A stretch of DNA of 64,000 nt from Mesorhizobium sp. M8A.F.Ca.ET.218.01.1.1. Its GTDB lineage: Bacteria; Pseudomonadota; Alphaproteobacteria; Rhizobiales; Rhizobiaceae. The notes beneath the pieces were generated by a model that saw only the letters and a program-made list of their open reading frames with translations, was not told where the DNA came from and ran no database searches. The position numbers and the translations under genes are program-made. The stretch covers positions 868,001 to 932,000 of the forward strand of contig NZ_SRUZ01000003.1 of the NCBI RefSeq assembly GCF_004791165.1, written 5' to 3'. This document shows, in pieces, positions 16,719 to 29,509 of this stretch; position 1 is the first letter of the stretch, and each line of letters begins with the position of its first letter.

Positions 16719-17090
16719 ATGCCTACCGTCAACCAGCTGATCCGCAAGCCGCGCATTGCGCCGGTGAAGCGCAACAAGGTCCCGGCCATGCAGCAGAACC
16801 CGCAGAAGCGGGGCGTCTGCACGCGCGTCTATACGACGACGCCGAAGAAGCCGAACTCGGCGCTGCGCAAGGTGGCCAAGATCCGCCTGACCAATGGTTT
16901 TGAAGTGATCGGTTACATTCCCGGCGAAGGTCACAACCTTCAGGAACACTCCGTGGTCATGATCCGCGGCGGCCGCGTCAAGGATCTTCCGGGCGTGCGC
17001 TACCACATCATCCGCGGCGTGCTCGACACGCAGGGCGTGAAGAACCGCAAGCAGCGCCGTTCGAAGTACGGCGCCAAGCGTCCGAAGTAA
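16719..17090 (+). CDS. rpsL: 30S ribosomal protein S12
   Basis: A 123-residue S12 that guards decoding accuracy in the A site. Both classic streptomycin positions are wild type: Lys43 in [12 protein letters not shown] and Lys88 in [14 protein letters not shown], so a streptomycin-sensitive ribosome is predicted. ATG 16719 gives [12 protein letters not shown], the family N-terminus; an in-frame start at 16677 adds 14 residues not seen in S12. The ribosome binding region AAGAGGG follows a repeated leader motif (ATTGAGAGACAA, 16698-16709) that recurs before rpsG. Confidence 0.98.
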   Translation: MPTVNQLIRKPRIAPVKRNKVPAMQQNPQKRGVCTRVYTTTPKKPNSALRKVAKIRLTNGFEVIGYIPGEGHNLQEHSVVMIRGGRVKDLPGVRYHIIRGVLDTQGVKNRKQRRSKYGAKRPK

Positions 17091-17138
17091 GATTTTCCGG
17101 CCTTGGCGCTGCTTGAACGCGCCGGGCTACGAGATTGA

Positions 17139-17621
<483 letters not shown>

Positions 17622-17650
17622 AGCGCGAACAGGACTGAGAGGCAGCTACG

Positions 17651-19741
<2,091 letters not shown>

Positions 19742-19808
19742 CTCGAAAGAGCTGCCGCGGTAACGCAATTCAAAGCCCGCATGGGCGAGCAGGAAATGGA
19801 GACATCAC

Positions 19809-20984
19809 ATGGCAAAAGGTAAATTCGAGCGCACTAAGCCTCATGTGAACATCGGCACGATTGGTCACGTCGATCACGGCAAGACGTCGCTGACGGCTGC
19901 GATCACCAAGTATTTTGGCGAATACAAGCGCTATGACCAGATCGACGCGGCGCCGGAAGAGAAGGCGCGCGGCATCACGATCTCGACGGCTCACGTCGAA
20001 TACGAGACCGAGAACCGCCACTACGCGCATGTCGACTGCCCCGGCCACGCCGATTATGTGAAGAACATGATCACCGGCGCCGCGCAGATGGACGGCGCGA
20101 TCCTGGTCGTGTCTGCCGCCGACGGCCCGATGCCGCAGACCCGCGAGCACATCCTGCTTGCCCGTCAGGTCGGCGTGCCGTCGATCGTGGTATTCCTGAA
20201 CAAGGTCGACCAGGTCGACGACGCCGAGCTGCTCGAACTGGTCGAGCTCGAGGTTCGCGAGTTGCTGTCGAAGAACGAATTCCCCGGCGACGACATTCCG
20301 ATCGTCAAGGGTTCGGCGCTTGCCGCACTCGAAGATTCGAACAAGACGATCGGCGAGGACGCGATCCGCGAGCTGATGGCTCAGGTCGACGCCTACATCC
20401 CGACGCCGGTTCGTCCGCTCGACAAGCCGTTCCTGATGCCGATCGAAGACGTGTTCTCGATCTCGGGCCGTGGCACGGTCGTGACCGGCCGCGTCGAGCG
20501 CGGCGTGGTCAAGGTCGGCGAGGAACTGGAAATCATCGGCATCCGTCCGACGACCAAGACGACCTGCACGGGCGTGGAAATGTTCCGCAAGCTGCTCGAT
20601 CAGGGCCAGGCTGGCGACAACATCGGCGCGCTGCTGCGCGGCGTTGATCGTGAAGGTGTCGAGCGCGGCCAGGTTCTGGCCAAGCCGGGCACGGTGAAGC
20701 CGCACAAGAAGTTCGTGGCCGAAGCCTACATCCTGACCAAGGACGAAGGTGGCCGTCACACGCCGTTCTTCACCAACTACCGTCCGCAGTTCTACTTCCG
20801 CACGACCGACGTGACCGGCATCGTGTCGCTGCCGGAAGGCACCGAGATGGTGATGCCCGGCGACAACATCACGGTCGATGTCGAGCTGATCGTGCCGATC
20901 GCCATGGAAGAGAAGCTGCGCTTCGCCATCCGTGAAGGCGGCCGCACCGTCGGTGCCGGCATCGTCGTCACCATCAAAGAGTAA
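19809..20984 (+). CDS. tuf: Elongation factor Tu
   Basis: A 391-residue EF-Tu that delivers aminoacyl-tRNA to the ribosome. The GTPase motifs are [11 protein letters not shown] (about residues 19-29), [13 protein letters not shown] with the switch I threonine, [12 protein letters not shown] and [11 protein letters not shown]. Domains 2 and 3 follow ([16 protein letters not shown], then [14 protein letters not shown] at the end). It closes the str operon, 67 bases after fusA. Many rhizobia carry a second tuf beside tRNA-Trp-secE. None is present at that place in this window. Confidence 0.99.
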   Translation: MAKGKFERTKPHVNIGTIGHVDHGKTSLTAAITKYFGEYKRYDQIDAAPEEKARGITISTAHVEYETENRHYAHVDCPGHADYVKNMITGAAQMDGAILVVSAADGPMPQTREHILLARQVGVPSIVVFLNKVDQVDDAELLELVELEVRELLSKNEFPGDDIPIVKGSALAALEDSNKTIGEDAIRELMAQVDAYIPTPVRPLDKPFLMPIEDVFSISGRGTVVTGRVERGVVKVGEELEIIGIRPTTKTTCTGVEMFRKLLDQGQAGDNIGALLRGVDREGVERGQVLAKPGTVKPHKKFVAEAYILTKDEGGRHTPFFTNYRPQFYFRTTDVTGIVSLPEGTEMVMPGDNITVDVELIVPIAMEEKLRFAIREGGRTVGAGIVVTIKE

Positions 20985-21053
20985 TTTGGACTTAAACCGA
21001 TCTGTCGCGGGCGCCGGAGTTGCCCGCGCCGCGCCAGAACAAGGAAGTGACGC

Positions 21054-21362
21054 ATGAACGGACAGAATATCCGCATCCGCCTGAAGGCGTTTGATCACCG
21101 CGTGCTCGACGCCTCGACGAAGGAAATCGTGTCGACGGCCAAGCGCACCGGTGCAAACGTCCGCGGCCCCATTCCGCTGCCGACGCGGATCGAAAAGTTC
21201 ACGGTCAACCGGTCGCCTCACGTCGACAAGAAGAGCCGCGAGCAGTTCGAGATGCGCACGCACAAGCGTCTGCTCGACATCGTCGATCCGACCCCGCAGA
21301 CCGTCGATGCTTTGATGAAGCTCGATCTGGCCGCCGGCGTCGACGTCGAGATCAAGCTCTAA
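21054..21362 (+). CDS. rpsJ: 30S ribosomal protein S10 (NusE)
   Basis: A 102-residue S10 starting [19 protein letters not shown], with the long loop [19 protein letters not shown] (about residues 37-55) that binds 16S rRNA and also NusB in antitermination. The KOW domain of NusG binds the same protein and links the leading ribosome with polymerase. An AAGGAAG ribosome binding site precedes ATG 21054. It is the first gene of the S10 operon and lies only 69 bases after tuf with no terminator, so read-through from the str operon is likely. Confidence 0.98.
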   Translation: MNGQNIRIRLKAFDHRVLDASTKEIVSTAKRTGANVRGPIPLPTRIEKFTVNRSPHVDKKSREQFEMRTHKRLLDIVDPTPQTVDALMKLDLAAGVDVEIKL

Positions 21363-21423
21363 GGGAATGAGAGCGCGGTAAGGGGCGGTGTCCCTGGCCC
21401 GGAACTCTAAAGGAATTGAACCG

Positions 21424-22146
21424 ATGCGTTCAGGTGTGATTGCAAAGAAGGTGGGAATGACCCGCATCTATAATGATGCGGGGGAACATGTTCCCGTCAC
21501 CGTTCTCCAGATGGAGAACTGCCAGGTCGTGGCACAGCGCACGCAGGAGAAGAATGGCTACACCGCCGTTCAGCTCGGCGTTGGCCTCGCCAAGGTGAAG
21601 AACACGTCGAAGGCGATGCGCGGCCATTTCGCGACCGCTTCCGTCGAGCCTAAGGCGAAGGTCGCCGAGTTCCGCGTCTCCGCCGACAACATGATCGATG
21701 TTGGCGCCGAGATCACCGTCGAGCACTTTGTCGCCGGCCAGAAGGTCGATGTGACGGGCACGACGATCGGCAAGGGTTTCCAGGGCGTCATCAAGCGTCA
21801 CCACATGGGTGGTGGTCGCGCGACGCACGGTAACTCGGTATCGCACCGTACACACGGTTCGACCGGCCAGCGTCAGGACCCGGGCAAGGTGTTCAAGGGC
21901 AAGCACATGGCTGGCCACATGGGCGACACCAGGGTCACCACGCAGAATGTGGAGATCGTCTCGACCGACGCCGACCGCGGCCTGATCCTGATCCGCGGTG
22001 CGGTTCCCGGATCGAAGGGCGCCTGGATCCTGGTCCGCGACGCGGCCAAGGTGGCGCTGCCGGCCAATGCGCCGAAGCCCGCCGCGATCCGTGCTGTTGC
22101 GGCAGCTGCGAAGAACGAGGCTCCGGCCACAGAGGGAGCGGAATAA
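21424..22146 (+). CDS. rplC: 50S ribosomal protein L3
   Basis: A 240-residue L3, starting [18 protein letters not shown]. The central loop [20 protein letters not shown] (about residues 136-155) reaches the peptidyl transferase centre. The last 25 or so residues are an alanine/proline-rich tail ([20 protein letters not shown]) longer than in enterobacterial L3 but usual in this order. ATG 21424 follows AAAGGAAT; the frame is open to 21388, but those 12 residues are not conserved. Its TAA shares its last A with the rplD ATG (TAATG), so the two are coupled. Confidence 0.97.
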   Translation: MRSGVIAKKVGMTRIYNDAGEHVPVTVLQMENCQVVAQRTQEKNGYTAVQLGVGLAKVKNTSKAMRGHFATASVEPKAKVAEFRVSADNMIDVGAEITVEHFVAGQKVDVTGTTIGKGFQGVIKRHHMGGGRATHGNSVSHRTHGSTGQRQDPGKVFKGKHMAGHMGDTRVTTQNVEIVSTDADRGLILIRGAVPGSKGAWILVRDAAKVALPANAPKPAAIRAVAAAAKNEAPATEGAE

Positions 22147-22766
22147 TGGATCTCAAGATCACAACGCTCGGCGGTAAAGACGCCGGCAAGGTGGAACTTT
22201 CCGACGGAATTTTCGGCCTTGATCCGCGCGAGGACATCCTGCAGCGCGTCGTGCGCTGGCAGCTTGCCAAGAAGCAGCAGGGCACGCACAAGGCCAAGGG
22301 CCGCGCCGAAATCGCGCGCACCGGCGCCAAGATGTACAAGCAGAAGGGTACGGGCCGCGCCCGTCACCACTCGGCACGCGCTCCGCAGTTCCGCGGCGGC
22401 GGCAAGGCCCACGGCCCGGTCGTTCGCAGCCATGAGCATGAACTGCCCAAGAAGGTTCGTGCGCTTGGCCTCAAGCATGCTCTCTCGGCCAAGGCCAAGA
22501 GCGCGTCGATCATCATCATCGACGAGCTGAAGCTGACCGAGGCCAAGACGAAGGCGCTGATCGCGAATTTCGCGACGCTGGGTCTGACCAACGCCCTGGT
22601 GATTGGCGGCGCCGAGCTTGACAAGAACTTCAAGCTGGCAGCCACCAACATCCCCAACATCGACGTGCTGCCCATCCAGGGCATCAACGTCTACGACATT
22701 CTGCGCCGCGGCACGCTGGTCCTTTCGAAGGCCGCCGTCGAGGCTCTCGAGGAGCGCTTTAAATGA
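22146..22766 (+). CDS. rplD: 50S ribosomal protein L4
   Basis: A 206-residue L4. The basic extended loop that lines the exit tunnel constriction is present ([20 protein letters not shown], about residues 60-80), without obvious macrolide-resistance changes. In Escherichia coli L4 represses the S10 operon at its leader; no comparable leader is recognisable before rpsJ here, so that control may be absent (inference). It overlaps rplC by 1 base and rplW by 4 bases. Confidence 0.97.
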   Translation: MDLKITTLGGKDAGKVELSDGIFGLDPREDILQRVVRWQLAKKQQGTHKAKGRAEIARTGAKMYKQKGTGRARHHSARAPQFRGGGKAHGPVVRSHEHELPKKVRALGLKHALSAKAKSASIIIIDELKLTEAKTKALIANFATLGLTNALVIGGAELDKNFKLAATNIPNIDVLPIQGINVYDILRRGTLVLSKAAVEALEERFK

Positions 22767-23056
22767 CCGACCTTCGTCACTACGACGTGATCGTCTCGCC
22801 GGCGATCACCGAAAAGTCGACCATGGCCTCCGAGCAGAACCAGGTCGTCTTCAACGTCGCCAAGAAGGCGTCGAAGCCGGAAATCAAGGCCGCCGTCGAA
22901 GCGCTGTTCGGCGTCAAGGTGATGGCCGTGAACACGCTTGTCCGCAAGGGCAAGATCAAGCGCTTCCGCGGCACGATCGGCCGCCAGAGCGACGTCAAGA
23001 AGGCGATCGTGACGCTGGCCGACGGCCAGTCGATCGACGTCGCGACGGGTCTCTGA
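22763..23056 (+). CDS. rplW: 50S ribosomal protein L23
   Basis: A 97-residue L23. [20 protein letters not shown] at the start carries the family ITEKS motif, and the loop [20 protein letters not shown] binds 23S rRNA. L23 sits at the tunnel exit, where trigger factor and SRP dock. Its ATG overlaps the rplD stop (ATGA), a sign of translational coupling. rplB follows after 22 bases. Confidence 0.97.
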   Translation: MTDLRHYDVIVSPAITEKSTMASEQNQVVFNVAKKASKPEIKAAVEALFGVKVMAVNTLVRKGKIKRFRGTIGRQSDVKKAIVTLADGQSIDVATGL

Positions 23057-23078
23057 GCAAGGCCGCGAGGACAGGACA

Positions 23079-23912
23079 ATGGCACTTAAGAAATTCAACC
23101 CGATAACGCCGAGCACCCGCCAGCTGGTCATCGTCGACCGCTCGGGCCTCTACAAGGGCAAGCCCGTCAAGGGCCTGACCGAAGGCCTGACCAAGTCGGG
23201 CGGCCGCAACAATTACGGCCGCATCACGGCCCGCTTCATCGGCGGCGGTCACAAGCGTTCGTACCGCATCATCGACTTCAAGCGCCGCAAGTTCGACGTC
23301 GTCGGCACGGTCGAGCGCATCGAATACGATCCGAACCGCACCGCCTTCATCGCGCTGATCAAGTATGATGATGGTGAGCTGTCCTACATCATTGCTCCGC
23401 AGCGCCTGGCTCCCGGCGACAAGATCGTGGCGGGCGAAGCCGTCGACGTGAAGCCGGGCAACGCGATGCCGCTGGCCTCGATGCCGGTTGGCACCATCGT
23501 CCACAACATCGAGCTGAAGCCGGGCAAGGGCGCCCAGGTTGCCCGCTCCGCGGGTGGTTACGGCCAGCTGGTCGGCCGTGACCAGGGCATGGCGATCCTG
23601 CGCCTCAACTCGGGTGAGCAGCGTGTCGTTCACGGCTCCTGCATGGCCACCGTCGGTGCCGTGTCCAATCCGGACCACGGCAACATCAATGACGGCAAGG
23701 CCGGCCGCACGGTTTGGCGCGGCAAGCGTCCGCACAATCGCGGCGTGACCATGAACCCGGTCGACCATCCGCACGGCGGCGGCGAAGGCCGCACCTCCGG
23801 TGGCCGTCATCCGGTCAGCCCGTGGGGCAAGCCGACCAAAGGCAAGAAGACGCGGTCCAACAAGGCGACCGACAAGTTCATCCTGCGCTCGCGCCATCAG
23901 CGCAAGAGCTAA
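23079..23912 (+). CDS. rplB: 50S ribosomal protein L2
   Basis: A 277-residue L2, normal length. The OB-fold and SH3-like RNA-binding core ([19 protein letters not shown], then [20 protein letters not shown]) is followed by the C-terminal [20 protein letters not shown] loop, whose histidine near residue 230 lies close to the peptidyl transferase centre. L2 is needed for subunit association and peptide bond formation. An AGGACA ribosome binding sequence precedes ATG 23079. Confidence 0.98.
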   Translation: MALKKFNPITPSTRQLVIVDRSGLYKGKPVKGLTEGLTKSGGRNNYGRITARFIGGGHKRSYRIIDFKRRKFDVVGTVERIEYDPNRTAFIALIKYDDGELSYIIAPQRLAPGDKIVAGEAVDVKPGNAMPLASMPVGTIVHNIELKPGKGAQVARSAGGYGQLVGRDQGMAILRLNSGEQRVVHGSCMATVGAVSNPDHGNINDGKAGRTVWRGKRPHNRGVTMNPVDHPHGGGEGRTSGGRHPVSPWGKPTKGKKTRSNKATDKFILRSRHQRKS

Positions 23913-23928
23913 GAAGAGGTAACGCCAA

Positions 23929-24207
23929 GTGACTCGTTCTATTTGGAAAGGCCCCTTCATCGACGGCTACCTTCTCAAGAAGGTGGATAAGGTTCGTGAA
24001 GGTGGTCGCAATGAGGTGATCAAGATGTGGAGCCGTCGCTCCACCATCCTGCCGCAGTTCGTCGGCTTCACCTTCGGTGTCTACAACGGCCAGAAGCACG
24101 TTCCCGTCGCGGTGAACGAGGACATGGTCGGTCACAAGTTCGGTGAATTCGCTCCGACGCGGACCTATTACGGTCACGGCGCGGATAAGAAGGCGAAGAG
24201 GAAATAA
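23929..24207 (+). CDS. rpsS: 30S ribosomal protein S19
   Basis: A 92-residue S19 beginning at GTG 23929 ([20 protein letters not shown]), with AAGAGGT 11 bases upstream; no ATG suits. The core [20 protein letters not shown] and the C-terminal [21 protein letters not shown] are typical. S19 lies in the 30S head and forms intersubunit bridges with S13. Two bases separate it from rplV. Confidence 0.97.
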   Translation: MTRSIWKGPFIDGYLLKKVDKVREGGRNEVIKMWSRRSTILPQFVGFTFGVYNGQKHVPVAVNEDMVGHKFGEFAPTRTYYGHGADKKAKRK

Positions 24208-24209
24208 TC

Positions 24210-24599
24210 ATGGGCAAGGCCAAAGCTCCGCGCAGGCTTGCTGACAACGAAGCGCGCGCCGTGTTGCGCACGATCCGTATCAGCCCGCAGAAGCTGAACC
24301 TGGTTGCCGCGCTGATCCGCGGCAAGAAGGTCGCGACAGCGCTTTCCGATCTCGAATTCTCGGCCAAGCGGATTTCCGGCACGGTCAAGAAGACGCTGGA
24401 ATCGGCAATCGCCAACGCGGAAAACAACCACGACCTCGACGTCGATGCGCTGATCGTGGCGGAAGCCTATGTCGGCAAGTCGATCGTCATGAAGCGGTTC
24501 CACGCTCGTGGCCGCGGTCGCGCCAGCCGTATCGAGAAGCCGTTCTCGCACCTCACGATCGTCGTTCGTGAAGTCGAAGAAAAAGGGGAGGCCGCATAA
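24210..24599 (+). CDS. rplV: 50S ribosomal protein L22
   Basis: A 129-residue L22. Helical globular domain ([20 protein letters not shown]), then the long beta-hairpin around residues 83-102 ([20 protein letters not shown]) that lines the exit tunnel and, when deleted or mutated, gives macrolide resistance; here it is full length. The stop TAA overlaps the rpsC ATG by one base. Confidence 0.97.
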   Translation: MGKAKAPRRLADNEARAVLRTIRISPQKLNLVAALIRGKKVATALSDLEFSAKRISGTVKKTLESAIANAENNHDLDVDALIVAEAYVGKSIVMKRFHARGRGRASRIEKPFSHLTIVVREVEEKGEAA

Positions 24600-25324
24600 T
24601 GGGCCAGAAAGTCAATCCGATCGGTCTTCGCCTCGGCATCAACCGCACCTGGGATTCGCGCTGGTTCGCGAACACCGGCGAGTACGGCAAGCTGCTGCAT
24701 GAGGACATCAAGATCCGCAAGTATCTTGAGAAGGAGCTCAAGCAGGCCGCGATCTCCAAGGTCGTGATCGAGCGTCCGCACAAGAAGTGCCGCGTCACCA
24801 TCCATGCCGCGCGCCCGGGTCTGATCATTGGCAAGAAGGGCGCCGACATCGAGAAGCTTCGCAAGAAGCTGATGGAGATGACGAAGTCCGAGACGCACCT
24901 CAACATCGTCGAAGTGCGCAAGCCGGAAATCGACGCGACCCTGGTCGCCCAGTCGATCGCCCAGCAGCTCGAGCGCCGCATCGCGTTCCGCCGCGCCATG
25001 AAGCGTGCCGTGCAGTCGGCCATGCGCCTCGGTGCCGAAGGCATCCGCATCAACTGCGCCGGCCGTCTTGGCGGCGCCGAGATCGCGCGCATGGAATGGT
25101 ACCGTGAAGGTCGCGTGCCGCTGCATACGCTGCGCGCCGATGTCGACTACGGCACGGCCGAGGCGAATACGGCTTACGGCATTTGTGGCGTCAAGGTCTG
25201 GGTATTCAAGGGCGAGATCCTCGAGCACGATCCGATGGCTTCGGAGCGTCGTGCGACCGAGGGCGATGCCGCGCATGGCGGTGGTGGTGATCGCGAACGC
25301 GGTCGTCGTCGCGAAAACGCCTGA
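24599..25324 (+). CDS. rpsC: 30S ribosomal protein S3
   Basis: A 241-residue S3. The KH domain carries [20 protein letters not shown] (about residues 64-83). The C-terminal domain follows with [20 protein letters not shown] and [21 protein letters not shown]3, S4 and S5 surround the mRNA entry channel and have helicase activity. The tail after residue 218 is low-complexity, glycine/arginine-rich ([16 protein letters not shown]), typical of alphaproteobacterial S3. Its ATG overlaps the rplV stop. Confidence 0.97.
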   Translation: MGQKVNPIGLRLGINRTWDSRWFANTGEYGKLLHEDIKIRKYLEKELKQAAISKVVIERPHKKCRVTIHAARPGLIIGKKGADIEKLRKKLMEMTKSETHLNIVEVRKPEIDATLVAQSIAQQLERRIAFRRAMKRAVQSAMRLGAEGIRINCAGRLGGAEIARMEWYREGRVPLHTLRADVDYGTAEANTAYGICGVKVWVFKGEILEHDPMASERRATEGDAAHGGGGDRERGRRRENA

Positions 25325-25351
25325 GACATTTAGGAATTTGGAGTTAGAACG

Positions 25352-25765
25352 ATGCTGCAGCCAAAGCGCACAAAGTTCCGCAAGCAGTTCAAGGGCCGTA
25401 TCCATGGTACCGCAAAGGGCGGCACCAACCTGGATTTCGGTGGTTTCGGGCTGAAGGCGCTTGAGCCGAACCGCGTCACCGCGCGTGAGATCGAGGCGGC
25501 CCGCCGCGCGATCACTCGCGAAATGAAGCGCGCTGGCCGCGTCTGGATCCGTATTTTCCCGGACGTGCCGGTCACGTCGAAGCCGACCGAAGTCCGCATG
25601 GGCAAGGGCAAGGGCGCGGTCGACTACTGGGCGGCGCGCGTCAAGCCGGGCCGCATCATGTTCGAGATCGACGGCGTCAATGAAGAAACCGCCCGTGAGG
25701 CGCTGCGTCTCGGCGCGGCCAAGCTCTCGGTCAGGACGCGCTTCGTACAGCGCATCGCAGAATAA
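25352..25765 (+). CDS. rplP: 50S ribosomal protein L16
   Basis: A 137-residue L16 starting [20 protein letters not shown]. It contacts A-site tRNA and helps position the elbow; the conserved [20 protein letters not shown] (about residues 59-78) is the tRNA-proximal loop containing the arginine that is hydroxylated in some bacteria. rpmC follows after 13 bases. Confidence 0.97.
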   Translation: MLQPKRTKFRKQFKGRIHGTAKGGTNLDFGGFGLKALEPNRVTAREIEAARRAITREMKRAGRVWIRIFPDVPVTSKPTEVRMGKGKGAVDYWAARVKPGRIMFEIDGVNEETAREALRLGAAKLSVRTRFVQRIAE

Positions 25766-25778
25766 GGACGGGCTGATC

Positions 25779-25979
25779 ATGAAAGCCGAAGATATCCGGA
25801 CCAAGACCCAGGACCAGCTGACCGACGACCTGGCCAGCCTGAAGAAGGAGCAGTTCAACCTGCGCTTCCAGAAGGCCACCGGCCAGCTCGAGAAGACCGC
25901 GCGCGTGAGGCAGGTTCGTAAGGACATTGCGCGTATCAAGACCATCGCTGCGGAAAAGTCCGCGGCCAAGAAGGCTTAA
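25779..25979 (+). CDS. rpmC: 50S ribosomal protein L29
   Basis: A 66-residue helical L29 ([40 protein letters not shown], then [14 protein letters not shown]). It lies beside L23 at the tunnel exit and forms part of the SRP docking site. ATG 25779 was chosen; the open frame extends 99 bases upstream into rplP, but that part is a shadow of rplP. Confidence 0.96.
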   Translation: MKAEDIRTKTQDQLTDDLASLKKEQFNLRFQKATGQLEKTARVRQVRKDIARIKTIAAEKSAAKKA

Positions 25980-25990
25980 GGACGAAAACC

Positions 25991-26230
25991 ATGCCAAAGC
26001 GCATTCTGCAGGGCACCGTCGTCAGCGACAAGAACGAGAAGACGGTTGTCGTCAAGGTCGAACGGCGCTTCACGCATCCCGTGATGAAGAAGACCGTGCG
26101 CATGACCAAGAAGTACAAGGCGCACGACGAGAACAACGCCCACAAGGTCGGCGATCAGGTGTTCATCCAGGAATCGAAGCCGATTTCCAAGGATAAGCGC
26201 TGGATCGTCGTGTCCTCGGACCAGGCGTAA
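25991..26230 (+). CDS. rpsQ: 30S ribosomal protein S17
   Basis: A 79-residue OB-fold S17 ([20 protein letters not shown], then [20 protein letters not shown]). It is a primary binder of the 5' domain of 16S rRNA. It ends the S10 operon in the Escherichia coli scheme. Here a 72-base gap with one hairpin leads directly into rplN, so spc genes probably share the transcript. Confidence 0.97.
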   Translation: MPKRILQGTVVSDKNEKTVVVKVERRFTHPVMKKTVRMTKKYKAHDENNAHKVGDQVFIQESKPISKDKRWIVVSSDQA

Positions 26231-26253
26231 ACAAACGAATTTTGGACAGACCG

Positions 26254-26276
26254 GGGAGGGGCTTCGAGCCCGTCCC
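26254..26276 (+). promoter_or_regulatory. GC-rich hairpin in the rpsQ-rplN gap
   Basis: GGG at 26254-26256 pairs with CCC at 26274-26276 and GGGC (26259-26262) with GCCC (26268-26271) around TTCGA. There is no T-tract after it. The place, just before the first spc-type gene, suggests a control or processing element. In Escherichia coli S8 binds further downstream at rplE, so this is not the same site. Confidence 0.35.
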
Positions 26277-26302
26277 GTTAGGAAAGAAGAAGGCGGCCAG
26301 TC

Positions 26303-26671
26303 ATGATTCAGATGCAAACAAACCTCGACGTGGCGGATAATTCCGGCGCGCGTCGTGTCATGTGCATCAAGGTGCTGGGCGGCTCGAAGCGGAAATACGC
26401 TTCCGTGGGCGACATCATCGTGGTGTCGATCAAGGAAGCCATTCCGCGCGGCCGCGTTAAGAAGGGCGATGTGATGAAGGCGGTCGTGGTTCGCACGGCC
26501 AAGGACATCCGCCGCCCGGACGGCAGCGTGATCCGTTTCGACAAGAACGCGGCCGTTCTCGTCGACAACAAGAAAGAGCCGATCGGCACGCGTATCTTCG
26601 GACCGGTTCCGCGCGAACTTCGCGCCAAGAACCACATGAAGATCATCTCGCTCGCGCCTGAAGTGCTGTAA
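26303..26671 (+). CDS. rplN: 50S ribosomal protein L14
   Basis: A 122-residue L14, the family's exact usual length, starting [20 protein letters not shown]. The five-stranded barrel carries [20 protein letters not shown] and the C-terminal [21 protein letters not shown]14 contributes an intersubunit bridge and binds the silencing factor RsfS. rplX starts 12 bases later. Confidence 0.98.
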   Translation: MIQMQTNLDVADNSGARRVMCIKVLGGSKRKYASVGDIIVVSIKEAIPRGRVKKGDVMKAVVVRTAKDIRRPDGSVIRFDKNAAVLVDNKKEPIGTRIFGPVPRELRAKNHMKIISLAPEVL

Positions 26672-26683
26672 GGAGCCGGACCA

Positions 26684-26998
26684 ATGCAAAAGATTAGAAA
26701 AGGCGACAAGGTCGTCGTGCTGGCCGGCAAGGACAAGGGCCGTTCGGGCGAAGTCCTTTCGGTTCAGCCGAAGGATGACACCGCGCTGGTGCGCGGCGTC
26801 AACATGATCCGTCGTCACCAGAAGCAGTCCCAGTCCCAAGAGGGCGGGATCATTACCAAGGAAGCGCCGATCCAGCTGTCGAACATCGCGCTGGCCGACC
26901 CGAAGGATGGCAAGCCGACCCGCGTCGGTTTCATCTTCCAGAAGGACGGCAAGAAGGTGCGCGTCGCCAAGCGCTCGGGAGAAGTCATCAATGGCTAA
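26684..26998 (+). CDS. rplX: 50S ribosomal protein L24
   Basis: A 104-residue L24 with the N-terminal KOW motif [20 protein letters not shown] (about residues 4-23). It is one of the two proteins that start 50S assembly and it lies beside the tunnel exit. The last 8 bases overlap the start of rplE, so the pair is translationally coupled. Confidence 0.97.
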   Translation: MQKIRKGDKVVVLAGKDKGRSGEVLSVQPKDDTALVRGVNMIRRHQKQSQSQEGGIITKEAPIQLSNIALADPKDGKPTRVGFIFQKDGKKVRVAKRSGEVING

Positions 26999-27569
26999 GG
27001 CTCAAACCAAGCAGGCGACCGCCAACAACACGCCGCGCCTCAAGCAGGTCTACAACGAGACCATTCGCAAGGCGCTGCAGGAGCAGTTCGGCTACGACAA
27101 CGACATGCAGGTTCCGCGCCTCGACAAGATCGTGCTGAACATGGGTGTCGGCGAAGCGACCGCAGATTCGAAGAAGCCTTCGGTCGCGGCCGAAGATCTG
27201 GCGATGATCGCCGGCCAGAAGGCCGTCGTCACCCGCGCCCGCAATTCGATCGCTGGCTTCAAGGTCCGCGAGAACATGCCGATCGGCGCCAAGGTCACGC
27301 TGCGCAAGGAACGTATGTACGAGTTCCTCGACCGCCTCGTGAACATCGCGCTGCCGCGCGTCCGCGACTTCCGCGGACTGAACCCCAAGAGCTTCGATGG
27401 CCGTGGCAACTACGCCATGGGCATCAAGGAGCACATCGTGTTCCCGGAGATCAACTACGACAAGGTTGATCAGATCTGGGGCATGGACGTCATCGTTTGT
27501 ACGACTGCGAAGACGGACGACGAAGCCAGGGCTTTGCTCAAGGCTTTCAACTTCCCCTTCCGCCAGTAA
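26991..27569 (+). CDS. rplE: 50S ribosomal protein L5
   Basis: A 192-residue L5. An alphaproteobacterial N-terminal extension ([20 protein letters not shown]) precedes the family core: [13 protein letters not shown], then the [20 protein letters not shown] loop that binds 5S rRNA and P-site tRNA. ATG 26991 lies inside the end of rplX (8-base overlap); an upstream in-frame start would be wholly inside rplX and unconserved. Confidence 0.97.
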   Translation: MAKAQTKQATANNTPRLKQVYNETIRKALQEQFGYDNDMQVPRLDKIVLNMGVGEATADSKKPSVAAEDLAMIAGQKAVVTRARNSIAGFKVRENMPIGAKVTLRKERMYEFLDRLVNIALPRVRDFRGLNPKSFDGRGNYAMGIKEHIVFPEINYDKVDQIWGMDVIVCTTAKTDDEARALLKAFNFPFRQ

Positions 27570-27596
27570 CGGCAGCGAGAAAAGGAAAAATCTGAA

Positions 27597-27902
27597 ATGG
27601 CAAAGACCAGCTCAGTCGAGAAGAACAACAGGCGCCGCAAGCTTGCCGACCAGTACGGTCCCAAGCGCGCTGCGCTGAAGGCGATCATCATGGATCAGTC
27701 CAAGCCGATGGAAGAGCGCTTCCGCGCTCAGCTGAAGCTTGCTGCCCTGCCGCGCAACTCGGCCAAGATCCGCATCCGCAACCGCTGCGAAGTCACCGGC
27801 CGTCCGCGGGCCTATTATCGCAAGCTCAAAGTATCGCGCATCGCGCTTCGGGATCTCGGCAACAACGGCCAGATCCCGGGCCTGGTCAAGTCGAGCTGGT
27901 AA
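27597..27902 (+). CDS. rpsN: 30S ribosomal protein S14 (zinc-independent form)
   Basis: A 101-residue S14 of the long C-minus type: only one cysteine is present in the [20 protein letters not shown] region where the short form has a CxxC zinc site. This is the primary, zinc-independent protein, so it would not be swapped under zinc starvation. AAAGGAAAAA precedes ATG 27597. It ends in the conserved [11 protein letters not shown]. Confidence 0.97.
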   Translation: MAKTSSVEKNNRRRKLADQYGPKRAALKAIIMDQSKPMEERFRAQLKLAALPRNSAKIRIRNRCEVTGRPRAYYRKLKVSRIALRDLGNNGQIPGLVKSSW

Positions 27903-27914
27903 GGAGGACATAAC

Positions 27915-28313
27915 ATGTCATTGAGCGATCCTCTCGGCGATATGCTGACCCGCATCCGCAACGCCTATGGCCGCAAGAAGTCGAGTGTCTCGACGCCGGC
28001 CTCGCGTCTGCGCACCCGCGTCCTCGACGTGCTGAAGGCTGAAGGCTATATCCGCGATTACAGCCAGACCGACTTCGACAACGGCAAGTCCGAGATCGAA
28101 ATCGAGCTGAAGTATTTCGACGGTGCTCCGGTCGTGCGTGAAATCGCCCGCGTTTCGAAGCCCGGCCGCCGCGTTTACGTTTCGGCCAAGTCGATCCCGC
28201 ACGTCGCCAACGGCCTCGGCATCGCCATCCTTTCGACACCGAAGGGCGTGATGGCCGACCACGAAGCACGCGAGCAGAACGTCGGCGGCGAGATCCTCTG
28301 CCAGATCTTCTGA
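27915..28313 (+). CDS. rpsH: 30S ribosomal protein S8
   Basis: A 132-residue S8 ([20 protein letters not shown] start). The C-terminal RNA-binding motif is unusually spelled [20 protein letters not shown] compared with the common SSTSKGVMT family text, but the fold pattern [20 protein letters not shown] at the end is intact. In Escherichia coli S8 represses the spc operon by binding an rRNA-like hairpin near rplE. GGAGGA precedes ATG 27915. Confidence 0.97.
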   Translation: MSLSDPLGDMLTRIRNAYGRKKSSVSTPASRLRTRVLDVLKAEGYIRDYSQTDFDNGKSEIEIELKYFDGAPVVREIARVSKPGRRVYVSAKSIPHVANGLGIAILSTPKGVMADHEAREQNVGGEILCQIF

Positions 28314-28401
28314 TCTGGCAGCTCACCGCAAATTGGAATCCGGTCTTCGGATCGTTCCGAAGACAGAGACCTGAAACAAGAGAAGTGACGAGGACAACAA
28401 A

Positions 28402-28935
28402 ATGTCTCGTATTGGAAAGAAACCCGTTTCGCTGCCGCAGGGCGTGACCGCGACCGTCAACGGCCAGACCGTGACGGCGAAGGGCCCCAAGGGCGAGCTG
28501 AAGTTCGTGGTGAACGACGAAGTGCTGGTCAAGATGGAAGGCAGCGAGATCGCTGTCCAGCCGCGCGACCAGACCAAGACCGCCCGGTCCAAGTGGGGCA
28601 TGTCGCGCACGCAGATCGTCAACATCCTGCAGGGTGTGAAGGACGGCTTCGAGAAGAAGCTCGAGATCACCGGCGTCGGCTATCGCGCCGCTTTGCAGGG
28701 TAAGAACCTGCAGCTGGCTCTTGGCTTCAGCCATGATGTCGTCTACGAGACGCCGGCCGGCATCACGATCACCGTGCCGAAGCCGACCGAAATCACCGTG
28801 GCCGGCATCGACAAGCAGCAGGTCGGCCAGGTTGCCGCGGAGATCCGCGAATACCGTGGTCCCGAGCCTTACAAGGGCAAGGGCGTCCGTTATGCTGGCG
28901 AGAAGATCGTCCGCAAGGAAGGCAAGAAGAAGTAA
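28402..28935 (+). CDS. rplF: 50S ribosomal protein L6
   Basis: A 177-residue L6 with the two repeated L6 domains. It starts [20 protein letters not shown] and ends with the signature region [20 protein letters not shown] (about residues 150-169). It binds beside the sarcin-ricin loop at the factor-binding site. It is followed by a 138-base gap with nested inverted repeats before rplR. Confidence 0.97.
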   Translation: MSRIGKKPVSLPQGVTATVNGQTVTAKGPKGELKFVVNDEVLVKMEGSEIAVQPRDQTKTARSKWGMSRTQIVNILQGVKDGFEKKLEITGVGYRAALQGKNLQLALGFSHDVVYETPAGITITVPKPTEITVAGIDKQQVGQVAAEIREYRGPEPYKGKGVRYAGEKIVRKEGKKK

Positions 28936-28941
28936 TCGGTT

Positions 28942-28983
28942 TGGCTTGGAAAAGTCGCGGACTTTTCGGACAGGACCAAGCCA
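28942..28983 (+). promoter_or_regulatory. Nested inverted repeat between rplF and rplR
   Basis: TGGCTTGG (28942-28949) pairs with CCAAGCCA (28976-28983), enclosing AAAAGTC/GACTTTT around a GCG loop. The downstream part of the gap ends with a T-run (29051-29056) after GC-rich sequence. These may be an attenuator or RNase processing site inside the spc operon. The role is inferred. Confidence 0.35.
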
Positions 28984-29073
28984 CGGAAGTGTAACGCCGC
29001 GGGGAGCGGTCGCGGGAGGCGCTTCGCCTACCGCATATGGCGGCCCCCGTTTTTTGAAGGCAAGGAAGACATC

Positions 29074-29433
29074 ATGGGTACCAAGGAAGCCATCCAGCGC
29101 CGTGCGCAACGCGTCCGCCGCCAGATCAAGAAAGTCGCCGGCGAACGTCCGCGTCTTTCGGTGCACCGCACGTCGAAGAACATCTACGTTCAGGTGATCG
29201 ATGACGCCAAGGGCCACACCATCGCTGCCGCCTCGACGCTCGAGAAGGACCTCAAGGGGTCGCTCAAGACCGGCGCCGATACCGCCGCCGCCGCCGCAAT
29301 CGGCAAGCTGATCGCCGAGCGCGCCACCAAGGCCGGCATCAAGGAAGTCGTTTTCGACCGTGGCCCGTACATCTATCACGGCCGCGTCAAGGCGCTGGCC
29401 GAGGCTGCCCGCGAAGGCGGTCTCAGCTTCTGA
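29074..29433 (+). CDS. rplR: 50S ribosomal protein L18
   Basis: A 119-residue L18: an arginine-rich N-terminus ([20 protein letters not shown]) then the alpha/beta domain with [20 protein letters not shown] and [20 protein letters not shown]. With L5 it brings 5S rRNA into the central protuberance. AAGGAAGAC precedes ATG 29074. rpsE follows after 76 bases. Confidence 0.97.
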   Translation: MGTKEAIQRRAQRVRRQIKKVAGERPRLSVHRTSKNIYVQVIDDAKGHTIAAASTLEKDLKGSLKTGADTAAAAAIGKLIAERATKAGIKEVVFDRGPYIYHGRVKALAEAAREGGLSF

Positions 29434-29509
29434 TTTTTCACCGTCGGCGACCCAAAGTGGCGCCGGCAATCAGCAACCCGTGCTTCCGGAAAAGAACAAG
29501 GAACAGGAT

